Below are positions 7,474-15,901 of a stretch of DNA of 57,878 nucleotides, one piece after another. Every line of letters starts with the position of its first letter. Position 1 is the first letter of the stretch. Source of the DNA: Candidatus Zixiibacteriota bacterium (GTDB taxonomy: Bacteria > RBG-13-66-14 > B26-G2 > WVWN01); NCBI GenBank assembly GCA_030613505.1, contig JAUWLW010000015.1:1-57878 (forward strand). Direction: 5' to 3'. Position numbers and translations under genes: made by a program. The notes beneath the pieces were generated by a model that was given only the letters and a program-made list of their open reading frames with translations, made no database searches and had not been told where the DNA came from.

Positions 7474-8613
7474 ATGAAAATGTACCTGGCGGCGGGCGAG
7501 GAATCGGGCGACCTTCACGGCGCTCATCTCGCCCAAGCCTTTAAAAGGCTCGCTCCCGAGATCGAGCTGGCGGGGATGGCGGGGTCCCGGATGCGCGAGG
7601 CCGGCGTCGAGGCCGTGGTCGCGAGCGAAGGTCACGGCGTCGTAGGCTTTGTTGAAGTGCTTGGCCGGCTCGGCCGGTTCCGGCGGGATTTGGACCGGTT
7701 GGTGGGTGCGATGGCGGCCGACGGCGACGCGTTGGTCGCAATAGATTACGGCGGTTTCAACGCGCGCCTGGTGGCGCGGGCCAAAAGGGCCGGCCTGAAG
7801 ACGTTTTATTATATACCGCCTAAGTTGTGGGCGTGGGGCCGGCACCGCGGCAAGCGTTTGGCCCGGGACCTCGAGCTTGTGTTAACCGTTTTCCCTTTCG
7901 AAGTCGACTTTTGGCGCGGCGCCGGCGCGGCCGTAACTTTCGTGGGCCATCCGCTGCTCGACATCACGAAGCCGTCGGGTCGCGACGTAAGGGCGGCGCT
8001 GGACGTAGCGGAGGGCGAGAAGTTGTTATTGATCCTTCCGGGCAGCCGTCGCCAGGAGATTGCGGCGCTTTGGCCGCCGGTGGCAGAGGCGCTGCCGCGT
8101 ATAATGGAACGCGTGCCCGACGTTAGGCCGGTCGTCGCACCGGCGCGTTCGCTGGGCGCGGATATATTGACGACGTACGCGCCGCTGCCGGCGGGCGTGC
8201 GGACTACGGATGAGGCGGTAGTCGACTTGATGGCCGCCGCGGATGCTGCTATAGTCGCCTCCGGCACCGCTTCCTTGGAACTTGCTATTCTAGGTACGCC
8301 GGCCGTAATATTGTACAAAGTCAATCTTCTTACGTGGGAGCTGGGCCGGCGTCTCGTATACGTGACGCACCTGGGCTTACCTAATATAATCGCCCGTAAG
8401 CCTATAGTCCCGGAATTGCTGCAGGGAGACGTAAAGGCCGACTTGATCGCGCACGAAACGACTAGGGTTTTAACCGACGAGCCTCTGCGCAAGCAGATCG
8501 TAGCGGATTACGCCGCGGTCCGCGACGCGTTGCGGCCGCCGTCCGCTATCTCGGGTGACGGCGCCGGCGCGCCCGCGTACGCCGCGCGCTTAGTATTGGA
8601 CGCTATCGCCTAA
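7474..8613 (+). CDS. lpxB: Lipid-A-disaccharide synthase
   Basis: GT19 glycosyltransferase that joins UDP-2,3-diacylglucosamine and lipid X into the lipid A disaccharide. Family motifs appear in order: AAGEESGDLHG at the N-terminus, GHGVVGFVEVL, YYIPPKLWAWG, FVGHPLLD, LLILPGSRRQE, and ASGTASLELAI near the donor site. I chose ATG 7474, directly before the family's usual first residues, over an upstream codon overlapping ltaE. The product is 379 residues, as expected. The stop TAA overlaps the ATG of the exporter gene. Confidence 0.95.
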   Translation: MKMYLAAGEESGDLHGAHLAQAFKRLAPEIELAGMAGSRMREAGVEAVVASEGHGVVGFVEVLGRLGRFRRDLDRLVGAMAADGDALVAIDYGGFNARLVARAKRAGLKTFYYIPPKLWAWGRHRGKRLARDLELVLTVFPFEVDFWRGAGAAVTFVGHPLLDITKPSGRDVRAALDVAEGEKLLLILPGSRRQEIAALWPPVAEALPRIMERVPDVRPVVAPARSLGADILTTYAPLPAGVRTTDEAVVDLMAAADAAIVASGTASLELAILGTPAVILYKVNLLTWELGRRLVYVTHLGLPNIIARKPIVPELLQGDVKADLIAHETTRVLTDEPLRKQIVADYAAVRDALRPPSAISGDGAGAPAYAARLVLDAIA

Positions 8614-10424
8614 TGGTTAGCGACCTGCAACCGAAGGAACCCCGCCAGCCCGGCGTCGCGCGCCGCCTCTTCGCCGCCGCGGCGCGGTATTGGCACCTTT
8701 TGCTGGTGGGGATGGTCGCGTCCGCGCTGGCCTCTTCTTTCGAAGCGTCGCTCCCCATTATTATCGGCCAGATCATAGACGTGCTGGCGGGGAAAAAAGA
8801 CCAATTGTTGTTCAACCTGTTATTGCTCGGTTTCGAAAAGCCGCGCCTGGTCGTGGTGAACTTCTTGCCGTTGTGGGTCCTCGTCGTTATCCTCTTATCG
8901 GGCGCGTTCATATTCCTGAGGTCTTACCTAATCTCGTACGCCGGCCAGCGCGTCGTCTTCAACATCCGGGAGAAAGTCTTTAACCACCTCTTAATGTTGC
9001 CCCTTCGCTTTTACGACGTGCGGCGATCGGGCGACGTCGTCTCGCGCGTCACCAACGACGTCAACGTCCTCCAGGATACGGCGAACGCGCTGAAGGATAT
9101 CACCTCCGCCTTAACGACGCTCGTCATAGTACTGGTGGTGATGTTCGCGCGCTCGTGGAAGCTTACGTTGCTCGTTTTAATAACCTTCCCGGCGTTGGGT
9201 TGGATTATCAACAATCTCGGCAGCAAGAGCCGTAAGGCGGGGAAACGTTTCCAGACCGAGCTCGGTTCGCTGACGGCGTTGTTATCCGAGACGCTGCAGA
9301 ACATAAAATTGATAAAATCCTTCCGGCGCGAGGAATTCGAGCGGATGCGTTTCCTGCGCCGCAACTGGGAGACGTTCAAGGCCTGGATGTACGGCGTCAA
9401 GATCGAGTCCATACTCCGTCCGTTGATGGAGGTCGTGAGCGGTCTGGGCATCGCCGGGTTCTTCTGGGTAGGTTGCCATCTAGTCTTGTCCGGCCGCATG
9501 ACCACCGGGACCCTTCTCGGCTTCACCGGCTTGGTCGTCATTCTCTATCAACCGGTAAAGGTCCTCGGCCGGGTGACGGCGCTCGTCCAACGCGCGCTCG
9601 CCGCGGCCAGCCGCGTCTACGAGGTGATAGACGAACCTGAGGAGCGGCGACTCTGGCGCACCGGCGATTTGAAGCGCCGCGTCGACGGGGCGGTCGGTTT
9701 CGACGACGTTTCGTTTACGTACGACAGTAAGACCTACGTTCTGGAGGGCGTGACGCTCGGCATCCGCCCGAGCGAAGTCATCGCGGTCGTGGGGCCTTCC
9801 GGGGCGGGGAAAACGACGCTGGTCAGCCTTCTCCCGCGTTTCTACGACTTCACCAGCGGGTCGCTAACGATCGACGGGTATGATATCCGCGACTACGACC
9901 TCGACTCCCTCCGGGATCAGATCAGCCTCGTTCCTCAAGAGTCGATACTTTTTGCCGATACCGTTTTGAATAATATAAGGTACGGCAAGTTGGACGCCGG
10001 CGTAGACGACGTGCGGGCCGCGGCGCGCGCCGCCAACGCCGACGACTTTATAATGGCTTTTCCCGATGGTTACGATTCGTACATCGGCGAACGGGGCGTT
10101 CAGATATCGGGCGGCCAACGGCAGCGTCTCGCGATAGCGCGGGCCCTCATCAAAAACCCGCGCATCCTGATATTGGACGAGGCGACGTCCCACCTCGACG
10201 CTGAGTCGGAAGCGCTCATCCGCGAGGCGCTGGAGCGGCTGATGGCCGGGCGGACGACTTTCATAGTCGCCCACCGCCTATCGACCGTCCGCCGCGCCGA
10301 CCGCATCGTCGTGCTCGACCGGGGGCGCGTCGTCGAGGTGGGGAACCACCACGAACTGATAAGGCGAGACGGCGTCTACGCCCGTCTCCTGCACGCCCAG
10401 CTCGCGGGCGATCGCGAGAGTTAA
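8613..10424 (+). CDS. msbA: Lipid A / ABC exporter, MsbA-type half transporter
   Basis: A 603-residue fusion of a six-span membrane domain (residues 1 to about 330) with an ATPase domain. The nucleotide-binding motifs are complete: Walker A GPSGAGKTT, Q-loop LVPQESILFAD, signature SGGQRQRLAIARAL, Walker B ILILDEATSHLD and H-loop AHRLS. The location between lpxB and waaA supports flipping of lipid A-core across the inner membrane rather than drug export. It overlaps lpxB by one base, and waaA starts immediately after its stop. An unusually long first periplasmic loop (about residues 55-90, with FEKPRLVVVNFLPLWVL) differs from E. coli MsbA. Confidence 0.9.
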   Translation: MVSDLQPKEPRQPGVARRLFAAAARYWHLLLVGMVASALASSFEASLPIIIGQIIDVLAGKKDQLLFNLLLLGFEKPRLVVVNFLPLWVLVVILLSGAFIFLRSYLISYAGQRVVFNIREKVFNHLLMLPLRFYDVRRSGDVVSRVTNDVNVLQDTANALKDITSALTTLVIVLVVMFARSWKLTLLVLITFPALGWIINNLGSKSRKAGKRFQTELGSLTALLSETLQNIKLIKSFRREEFERMRFLRRNWETFKAWMYGVKIESILRPLMEVVSGLGIAGFFWVGCHLVLSGRMTTGTLLGFTGLVVILYQPVKVLGRVTALVQRALAAASRVYEVIDEPEERRLWRTGDLKRRVDGAVGFDDVSFTYDSKTYVLEGVTLGIRPSEVIAVVGPSGAGKTTLVSLLPRFYDFTSGSLTIDGYDIRDYDLDSLRDQISLVPQESILFADTVLNNIRYGKLDAGVDDVRAAARAANADDFIMAFPDGYDSYIGERGVQISGGQRQRLAIARALIKNPRILILDEATSHLDAESEALIREALERLMAGRTTFIVAHRLSTVRRADRIVVLDRGRVVEVGNHHELIRRDGVYARLLHAQLAGDRES

Positions 10425-11747
10425 GTGGCCGGGCTTCACCAATCATCCGGGGGCGGAGGAGAAGGGGCGCGGTGGGGCGGGCGGTTCTGGCTCGCGTTCT
10501 TATTTTATAACCTACTGCTTCACGTTTCGTTCGCCATTTTGTGGTTGCCGGCGTTGGCCCTGCGTGAGTTTCGCGGGCGGTTCTTCAAACGCCTCGGCTT
10601 TCGCCTTCCGCGCCTCAATAAGTCTATTTGGCTTCACGCTCCCTCGGTCGGAGAGGCGTTCGCCGTACGCGCGTTCGCGGAGGAACTCCGGCGCGGTTTT
10701 CCCGGCTTCGAAATCGTGCTCACTACGTTTACTTCCGGCGGGCGACAGGTCGCCAAGCAAGTAGCCGCCGACCACCACCTCGCTTTGCCTTTCGACCTTT
10801 ATCCTAGCGTAGCGGCGACGGTACACAGGCTTAAGCCCGCGCTCGTCTTGTTAGTAGAGGGCGACTATTGGCCTAACCTATTATTCGTATTGGCGCGGCG
10901 AGGCGTGCCGGTAGGGGTAGTCAACGGCCGCTTCACGCCGCGGAGCTTGAGACGGTATCGGCGGACGGCCTGGCTTTTCGGGCCGTTGTTCCGAAATTTT
11001 AAGTTCGTTTGCGCCGCGGAAGAGGAGTATCGCGGCCGCTACGAAGCGATGGGCGTGGATTCTGGGGATGTAGCCGTCACCGGCAACTTGAAATACGACA
11101 ATTACGAGACGGCGGCGCGCCCCGACGTTGCCGAATTGATCGCCGAAGCCCTGGGTAATCCGCAGCGCGACGACGTTTTGATAGCGGCCAGTACGCACGC
11201 CGGCGAAGAGGGAATGCTTTCGGACGTATACCTTCGGTTACGCCAGGAGCGGGAAAGCCTTAAGTTGTTCGTCGCGCCCCGTTACCCGGAACGCGCCGGC
11301 GAGATCGCGGCGTTGCTTGCGCGTAAAGGTATCGACGCGTCCCGTAGGGGCCAACTGCCGGTTAAGAGGCCGGTGGACGCCGTCGTACTCGATACCCTGG
11401 GCGAGTTAGGAGGCCTTTATCCTTTGGGCGCGGTAGCGGTTATAGGAGGTTCATTCGTTCCGCGCGGCGGCCAAAATATGATGGAAGCGGCGTACCACGG
11501 GTGCGTTACGTTGTGGGGGCCGCACGTTGAGAACTTCCCGCTCGAGACGGCGCGGTTGGCGGGGCGGGGGGGCGTCCAGGTCCGGGACGAGACGGAACTA
11601 CTAGGCGCGTTGAGGGAGATCTATGCCAGCGCGCAAGTACGAAACGTATTGGGCGACGAAGCGGCCGGCGTGGCGCGCGAGATGATAGGAGCGTCGAAGA
11701 GGTCGATAGCCGTTTTACGGCGTTATTTGAAGGGGCCGAGGGCGTAA
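10425..11747 (+). CDS. waaA: 3-deoxy-D-manno-octulosonic acid (Kdo) transferase
   Basis: Adds Kdo from CMP-Kdo to the lipid A precursor at the inner membrane face. A single N-terminal membrane anchor (about residues 20-45) is followed by the family's HAPSVGEAFAV motif with the catalytic Glu, then LVEGDYWPNLLF and VNGRFTPRSLRRYRR, and near the C-terminus GGSFVPRGGQNMMEAA. The second motif is usually E-x-E-x-W-P-N; here the second acid is Asp and is shifted (E-G-D-Y-W-P-N), a small deviation worth noting. GTG 10425 directly follows the msbA stop. Length 440 is normal. Confidence 0.93.
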   Translation: MAGLHQSSGGGGEGARWGGRFWLAFLFYNLLLHVSFAILWLPALALREFRGRFFKRLGFRLPRLNKSIWLHAPSVGEAFAVRAFAEELRRGFPGFEIVLTTFTSGGRQVAKQVAADHHLALPFDLYPSVAATVHRLKPALVLLVEGDYWPNLLFVLARRGVPVGVVNGRFTPRSLRRYRRTAWLFGPLFRNFKFVCAAEEEYRGRYEAMGVDSGDVAVTGNLKYDNYETAARPDVAELIAEALGNPQRDDVLIAASTHAGEEGMLSDVYLRLRQERESLKLFVAPRYPERAGEIAALLARKGIDASRRGQLPVKRPVDAVVLDTLGELGGLYPLGAVAVIGGSFVPRGGQNMMEAAYHGCVTLWGPHVENFPLETARLAGRGGVQVRDETELLGALREIYASAQVRNVLGDEAAGVAREMIGASKRSIAVLRRYLKGPRA

Positions 11748-12862
11748 TGGTTCGAGCGCCGGCACTCTACGAGACGCACCGCGCTTTGACTCGCAACGCG
11801 TTGGCAGGTTTTTTACTCAGGCCGCTGGCGTGGCTTTGGCAGGGGGGCGCCGCGGCGCGTCGTTTCTTGTACCGCAAGAACGTTTTCAATGTGCGCAGGT
11901 TGTCCCGGCCCGTTATCGGCGTCGGCAACCTCGCGTTGGGGGGCGCCGGTAAAACCCCCTTCGTAATATTCCTAGCTCAGTACCTCGTAAACCACGGCGC
12001 CAACGTGGCGGTTATATCGCGCGGTTACGGCCGCGACTCGAAGGGGCGCGTCGTCGTTCGCCGCGGCGGCGACGTTATCAAGGTGGGGGAGAGCCGGGCG
12101 GGCGACGAAGCGCTCATGACGGCGCGGGCCCTCCCCCAGGTTACGGTTGTCGTGGACGAGGACCGCGCGGCGGCGGCGGAGTGGGCCATCCAGACTTTCG
12201 CCGCTCAGATAATACTGCTCGACGACGCGTTCCAAAACCCCGGCGTTAAAAAGGATTTAAATTTCCTTTTGCTCGAGGCGAGGCGGCCGCCCGGGCCGAC
12301 CTTCCCGGCGGGTTATTATCGGGAGGGGGCCGCGGCGGCGGCGGAAGCGGACCTTATCGTGTTTACCAAGTGCCGCGAGGATGACTACCGTAACCGTTGG
12401 CGGAAGCTGTTAAGCAGATTGGGCGTAACCGCGCCTCAGGTGGAGGTACAATTCTCGCCGGCGCACCTAAGGCCTTTGAACCGCGAGGAACGCCTTTCGT
12501 TGAACAGGCTGGAGGGCGCTAAAGTCCTGGCCTTCGCCGGCATCGCTGATTTCGATTCCTTCGCCGAAGACCTCGCCGAGGCGGGGGCGGTTGTCGCGCG
12601 GCGCAGGCCTTTCCCCGACCACCACCGCTTCACGCACGCCGACCTCGCCGACGCGGAGGGTACGGCGCTGGTGGCCGGGTGCGACTTCCTTGTTACGACG
12701 GCCAAGGATGAGGCCCGGCTTGAGGGTTGGCGGCCGTCCGTCCTGACGTACGTTCTCGAGCAATCCGTGGAGATACTGGATAACTTCGACGTGCTCAACG
12801 ACTTTTTAGACCGTATAATTTCGTCTTTGCGGCTCCGAGGAAACCACGGTGACGAAGCGTAA
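11747..12862 (+). CDS. lpxK: Tetraacyldisaccharide 4'-kinase
   Basis: Phosphorylates the 4' position of the lipid A disaccharide. The N-terminal hydrophobic region is followed by the P-loop GVGNLALGGAGKTP, the SRGYGRDSKG motif, DEALMTARALP and LLDDAFQNPGVKKDLNFLLL, all standard for LpxK. It is 371 residues; its ATG overlaps the waaA stop and its end overlaps the start of the next acyltransferase by 14 bases. All neighbours are lipid A genes, so the assignment is strongly supported. Confidence 0.94.
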   Translation: MVRAPALYETHRALTRNALAGFLLRPLAWLWQGGAAARRFLYRKNVFNVRRLSRPVIGVGNLALGGAGKTPFVIFLAQYLVNHGANVAVISRGYGRDSKGRVVVRRGGDVIKVGESRAGDEALMTARALPQVTVVVDEDRAAAAEWAIQTFAAQIILLDDAFQNPGVKKDLNFLLLEARRPPGPTFPAGYYREGAAAAAEADLIVFTKCREDDYRNRWRKLLSRLGVTAPQVEVQFSPAHLRPLNREERLSLNRLEGAKVLAFAGIADFDSFAEDLAEAGAVVARRRPFPDHHRFTHADLADAEGTALVAGCDFLVTTAKDEARLEGWRPSVLTYVLEQSVEILDNFDVLNDFLDRIISSLRLRGNHGDEA

Positions 12863-13757
12863 GAAGTTGAAGTATTTGCTCGAGTACGCGTTCGTTGTAT
12901 GCACGTACGCGTGGGCCAGTATATTACCGGCGGCGTGGGCGGTGGCGTTGGGCGGCCTAACGGGCCGGCTCGTATACGCGTTGTGGGGCCGCCGCCGGCG
13001 CATAGCGCAAGCGAATCTCCGGCTGTGTTTTCCGGAGGCCGACGAGCGTTGGGTGAAGCGCGTGGCCCGGCGATCGTTCGTTAATTTCGGCAAGGCCATG
13101 ATCGATTACGGACGCATACCTAGGCTTAATCCCCGCAATTTGGAAAAGTACAATACCATCGTGAACCGTAGGTCGTTCGACAACGCGTTGGCGGCGGGGA
13201 AGGGGGCGTTGCTCTTTACCGGCCACTTCGGCTCGTGGGAGCAGATGGGTGCCGCCATCCGCCTTTCGGGGTACCCGATTAACTACCTAGTGGGCGAACA
13301 GCACAATAAACGCGTAGACGACTTTATGAATAAAATCCGTGCCGGCGCCGGCATCGGCCTGATCCACACCGGCGCAGCGGCGAAAGGGGTATTCAGGGTC
13401 CTCAAGGCGAACGGTATGGTAGCGCTACTATCGGATCAGGACGCCGGCGCGGACGGCGTAGTAGTAAAATTTTTCGGCCACCCGGCGTCGACGCCCAAGG
13501 GGCCGGCGGCATTCGTCGCCAGGACGGGCGCCGCTATCTGCGCCGGTTTTACGGTCCGCGATTCCAACCGCCACAATACTCTTTATATGCAGGACGCCAT
13601 CGAGCCGACGCTGACCGGCGATGCGGAAACTGATATCGCGAATATAACTCAATTGTATACCGACTTACTCGAAAAGTACTGCCGGCAATACCCCGACCAT
13701 TATCACTGGATGCACCGTCGGTTCAGAACCACTCATCCTGAGCTTTATGAATTCTGA
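12849..13757 (+). CDS. lpxL: Lipid A late acyltransferase (LpxL/HtrB family)
   Basis: Acyl-ACP-dependent enzyme that adds a secondary acyl chain to Kdo-lipid A. An N-terminal membrane anchor (about residues 8-45) precedes the HX4E catalytic pair H126/E131 in GHFGSWE. LLSDQDAG and the end YHWMHRRFRT match the family. GTG 12849 overlaps lpxK. At 302 residues it is normal. Only one such gene is present here, so a second acyl addition, if any, is encoded elsewhere. The name LpxL is by family and does not imply which position is acylated. Confidence 0.9.
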   Translation: MTKRKKLKYLLEYAFVVCTYAWASILPAAWAVALGGLTGRLVYALWGRRRRIAQANLRLCFPEADERWVKRVARRSFVNFGKAMIDYGRIPRLNPRNLEKYNTIVNRRSFDNALAAGKGALLFTGHFGSWEQMGAAIRLSGYPINYLVGEQHNKRVDDFMNKIRAGAGIGLIHTGAAAKGVFRVLKANGMVALLSDQDAGADGVVVKFFGHPASTPKGPAAFVARTGAAICAGFTVRDSNRHNTLYMQDAIEPTLTGDAETDIANITQLYTDLLEKYCRQYPDHYHWMHRRFRTTHPELYEF

Positions 13758-13798
13758 ACGAGTGACGGTCCCCTGTGAAGGATGGCCCCCGTTCGGTC

Positions 13799-13827
13799 TT
13801 GCAAATCTCGGGCGTATCTTTTATAAT
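13799..13827 (+). promoter_or_regulatory. Sigma-70 promoter of the zinc-ribbon lipoprotein gene
   Basis: TTGCAA (13799-13804), a 17-base spacer and a perfect TATAAT (13822-13827) lie 47 bases ahead of the start at 13875, with a GGAG ribosome site downstream. This is one of several consensus-like promoters in the window. Confidence 0.7.
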
Positions 13828-13874
13828 AGGATGTAGGGATGCCTAGGCCGTAAGCTTAATCGAGGAGAAAGAAT

Positions 13875-14471
13875 ATGACCAAGTACGTTAAGCTTTTTAT
13901 GGTGATCGCGGCTGTCGCGGCGCTTTGCCTCTCGTGTTCGAGTAAAAAGAAAGTCGTTACCGGGACGCAGTACAAATGTAAAGAGTGCGGCAAAGTTTAC
14001 CGGGACGATACGCGCGAGATGGAAGTCGACCGCGACCTGGCCGAACAGCTCGGCGTCGAAGTGGTCGACGGTTATTGCCCCAAGTGCGGCGTTGAAATCG
14101 TTACCGTTGAACAGGTCCAAAACCAGAAATGCCCCGCGTGTTTAGCCGATCGCGGCGCCGTTACTAAAATAATCAAGATCGAACGAAAACTCGCGGATAC
14201 GGTGCCGGGCGAAATCGAAGTCGCGGTGACGTGTCCTACCGGGAAATGCGCTCGCGTGGGACGTTTGCACGAACAATATAATTGGGATTGGGGGTCCTGC
14301 AGCGCCATCGTGGACGAAAAGATAGGTCTCGGTTTCAATGAGGAGATGGTGCGCGAGGCGTGGGGGCCGCCGATGCGCGTTGAAAAAATCGGCAACGCGA
14401 AGAAGTGGTACTACGACACCGGCAACGTAACTATCGGCGCCTCGGGTAAAGTCGTCGATATCAAACAATAG
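13875..14471 (+). CDS. Lipoprotein with a three-knuckle zinc-ribbon-like region
   Basis: A 198-residue protein with a signal sequence ending in a lipobox-like site (CLSCSSKKK, Cys21). Next come three C-x-x-C knuckles: CKEC, CPKC and CPAC, the pattern of zinc ribbons, which is unusual outside the cytoplasm. The C-terminal part (MVREAWGPPMRVEKIG, then KKWYYDTGNVTI) resembles the W-G-x-P repeat of SmpA/BamE-like lipoproteins. I do not recognise the full architecture. It stands alone, with its own promoter and a terminator after it. Zinc storage or a structural role in the envelope is possible but unproven. Confidence 0.75.
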   Translation: MTKYVKLFMVIAAVAALCLSCSSKKKVVTGTQYKCKECGKVYRDDTREMEVDRDLAEQLGVEVVDGYCPKCGVEIVTVEQVQNQKCPACLADRGAVTKIIKIERKLADTVPGEIEVAVTCPTGKCARVGRLHEQYNWDWGSCSAIVDEKIGLGFNEEMVREAWGPPMRVEKIGNAKKWYYDTGNVTIGASGKVVDIKQ

Positions 14472-14521
14472 CGGCGCCGCCCTATAAGGCGGCGGCCCTC
14501 CAGGGGGCGCCGTAAAAAGCC

Positions 14522-14548
14522 AAACCCTCCCTGGCGGGAGGGTTTTTT
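14522..14548. terminator. Bidirectional terminator between the lipoprotein gene and tRNA-Glu
   Basis: AACCCTCC-CTGGC-GGGAGGGTTTTTT reads as a hairpin with a T run on the plus strand. On the minus strand the same stem is followed by TTTGGCTTTTT, so it can end both the lipoprotein transcript and the tRNA transcript. Confidence 0.85.
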
Positions 14549-14622
14549 GACCCCGGCGGGATTTGAACCCGCGTCGCCGCCGTGAAAGGGCGGTGTCCTG
14601 GGCCAGGCTAGACGACGGGGCC
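14548..14622 (-). tRNA. tRNA-Glu (anticodon UUC)
   Basis: Reading the minus strand, the acceptor arms GGCCCCG and CGGGGTC pair over 7 bases with one G-U. The anticodon stem CCGCC/GGCGG encloses the loop CTTTCAC with TTC at 14586-14584. The T arm is GCGGG-TTCAAAT-CCCGC and the discriminator base is A. The D-arm sequence GTCTAGCCTGGCCCAGGAC is that of tRNA-Glu. CCA is not encoded in the gene. Length is 75 bases. Confidence 0.96.
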
Positions 14623-14636
14623 AGCTGACGACGGCG

Positions 14637-14665
14637 TTTATATCATAAAAGGGTACGTTTGTAAA
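14637..14665 (-). promoter_or_regulatory. Promoter of tRNA-Glu
   Basis: On the minus strand, TTTACA (14665-14660), a 17-base spacer and TATAAA (14642-14637) sit 14 bases upstream of the tRNA 5' end, the right distance for a stable-RNA promoter. Confidence 0.7.
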
Positions 14666-14714
14666 GGTTTACCGCCGGTTACCTGGTCGCGGCGCGATTC
14701 CGTGACGAGGCGGA

Positions 14715-14743
14715 TTGACTTCGCGCCGTCACCCGAGTTTAAT
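14715..14743 (+). promoter_or_regulatory. Sigma-70 promoter giving a very short leader
   Basis: TTGACT (14715-14720), a 17-base spacer and TTTAAT (14738-14743) precede ATG 14757. Transcription would be expected to start around 14750, leaving only some 6-8 bases of leader and no usual ribosome site. Confidence 0.55.
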
Positions 14744-14756
14744 TGCCCGAAAGAGT

Positions 14757-15767
14757 ATGCGTTTGCGTAAAGAGATAGTGCTTTTATCGGTGCTGGCTTC
14801 GGCGACGGCTTCTTTAGGCCAATCCAAGCCCGAGCATTACGCCAGCCGCGAGTTCGGCATCTACTTCGACGTTCCCGCAGGCTGGAAGCTCGAGCGTAGG
14901 CCCAAGGACGGGCTCGTGGCCCTTAGCGATTCGTTGGGCCTTTTGAAAATTACGGTCACGGCCCAAATAATGCCGAAGAAAAAAGACGTACGCGAATTCG
15001 CGGACAAGGTCGAGCGGACGCGGGGCCTCGCGGCCAGGGGAGTGACCGTGGCCGGCCTCGTCGACGACCCGGCGTTTGCCGAGGCGAAACGCGACGTTTT
15101 GAAGCCTTTCGTTTACGACGACGCCGAAGGGGTGGATAGAGCGCGCGAGGAATACGAAAAGGCCAAAGCCCAAAGGCCGGTCGATCTAGCCGGCGGCGAA
15201 GGCGACGAATCGGGTGCGATACCGGAGGAACGGGAGTTCCTGGCGGAGATGACCACGAGGCTTTACGAGGCCGAGGACAGTCCCGTTACGCGACTGGTGT
15301 TTTACGTTATCGGCGGCGGCGTCGGTTATACCGCTACCGTTGCCGCGGCGCAGGATGATTTTTTTGCCGCGCTGCCGCTGGCCCACGACGCCGTGGCGGC
15401 CATGAAGCTCGATAAACTCTCCGGCGGACGATACGCCCTTCCCGATGCCAAGGTGCTGGCGGCTGCCAAAAAGGGGATCATTATGGGGAAGGTGCTGAGG
15501 AACGGCCGCGCCGTCGGCGGCGCTGCGGTAAACTTGTATGCCGACGCCGCCTCCCACGCCAAGGGGGTGCCGTCCCATCGCGCCCGCTCGAACGGTTACG
15601 GCGAATATTCTTTTGCACAGCTCCAGGCCGGCCGTTATTATCTTCTCGAGGTCTACGGCGTCTCCGACGAGGGCGAGCGCGTGCGTTCGGTACAACCGAT
15701 AGTTAATATCGACGTCGTCGAAGGGAGAATTATTTTCGTGAATATCGAGGTTTCGCGAACACAATAA
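14757..15767 (+). CDS. Secreted protein with C-terminal carboxypeptidase-regulatory-like domain
   Basis: A 336-residue protein starting at ATG 14757 with a Sec signal peptide (LRKEIVLLSVLASATASLGQ). The middle part, about residues 25-235, is an unrecognised alpha/beta region that opens YASREFGIYFDVPAGWKLER, a form seen in secreted proteins with a PsbP/DUF-like core. The last 90 residues (GKVLRNGRAVGGAAVNLYAD, then RSNGYGEYSFAQLQAGRYYL) form a beta-sandwich of the carboxypeptidase regulatory type, often found in periplasmic or surface proteins. Function is unknown. Two TonB-like genes follow. Confidence 0.7.
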   Translation: MRLRKEIVLLSVLASATASLGQSKPEHYASREFGIYFDVPAGWKLERRPKDGLVALSDSLGLLKITVTAQIMPKKKDVREFADKVERTRGLAARGVTVAGLVDDPAFAEAKRDVLKPFVYDDAEGVDRAREEYEKAKAQRPVDLAGGEGDESGAIPEEREFLAEMTTRLYEAEDSPVTRLVFYVIGGGVGYTATVAAAQDDFFAALPLAHDAVAAMKLDKLSGGRYALPDAKVLAAAKKGIIMGKVLRNGRAVGGAAVNLYADAASHAKGVPSHRARSNGYGEYSFAQLQAGRYYLLEVYGVSDEGERVRSVQPIVNIDVVEGRIIFVNIEVSRTQ

Positions 15768-15822
15768 AGTCCAGACGGTATTAAAACCCCTCGCGCGGCC
15801 GGGCGTCTAATTGAAGGAGAAG

Positions 15823-15897
15823 GTGATTGGCGCCCGGCTAATGTTGTACCTAAATTTCGATGCGTTAGCTGGCGATTTACGGGAGATATGGAGGTGA
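15823..15897 (+). other. Possible 24-codon leader ORF upstream of the first TonB-like gene
   Basis: A GTG at 15823, preceded by AAGGAG, opens a 24-codon frame whose TGA (15895-15897) lies inside the ribosome site of the TonB-like gene. The ORF starts inside a long inverted repeat (GCCGGGCG at 15798-15805, CGCCCGGC at 15831-15838). The gap between AAGGAG and GTG is short, so translation is uncertain. Confidence 0.25.
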
Positions 15898-15901
15898 TAC
15901 C

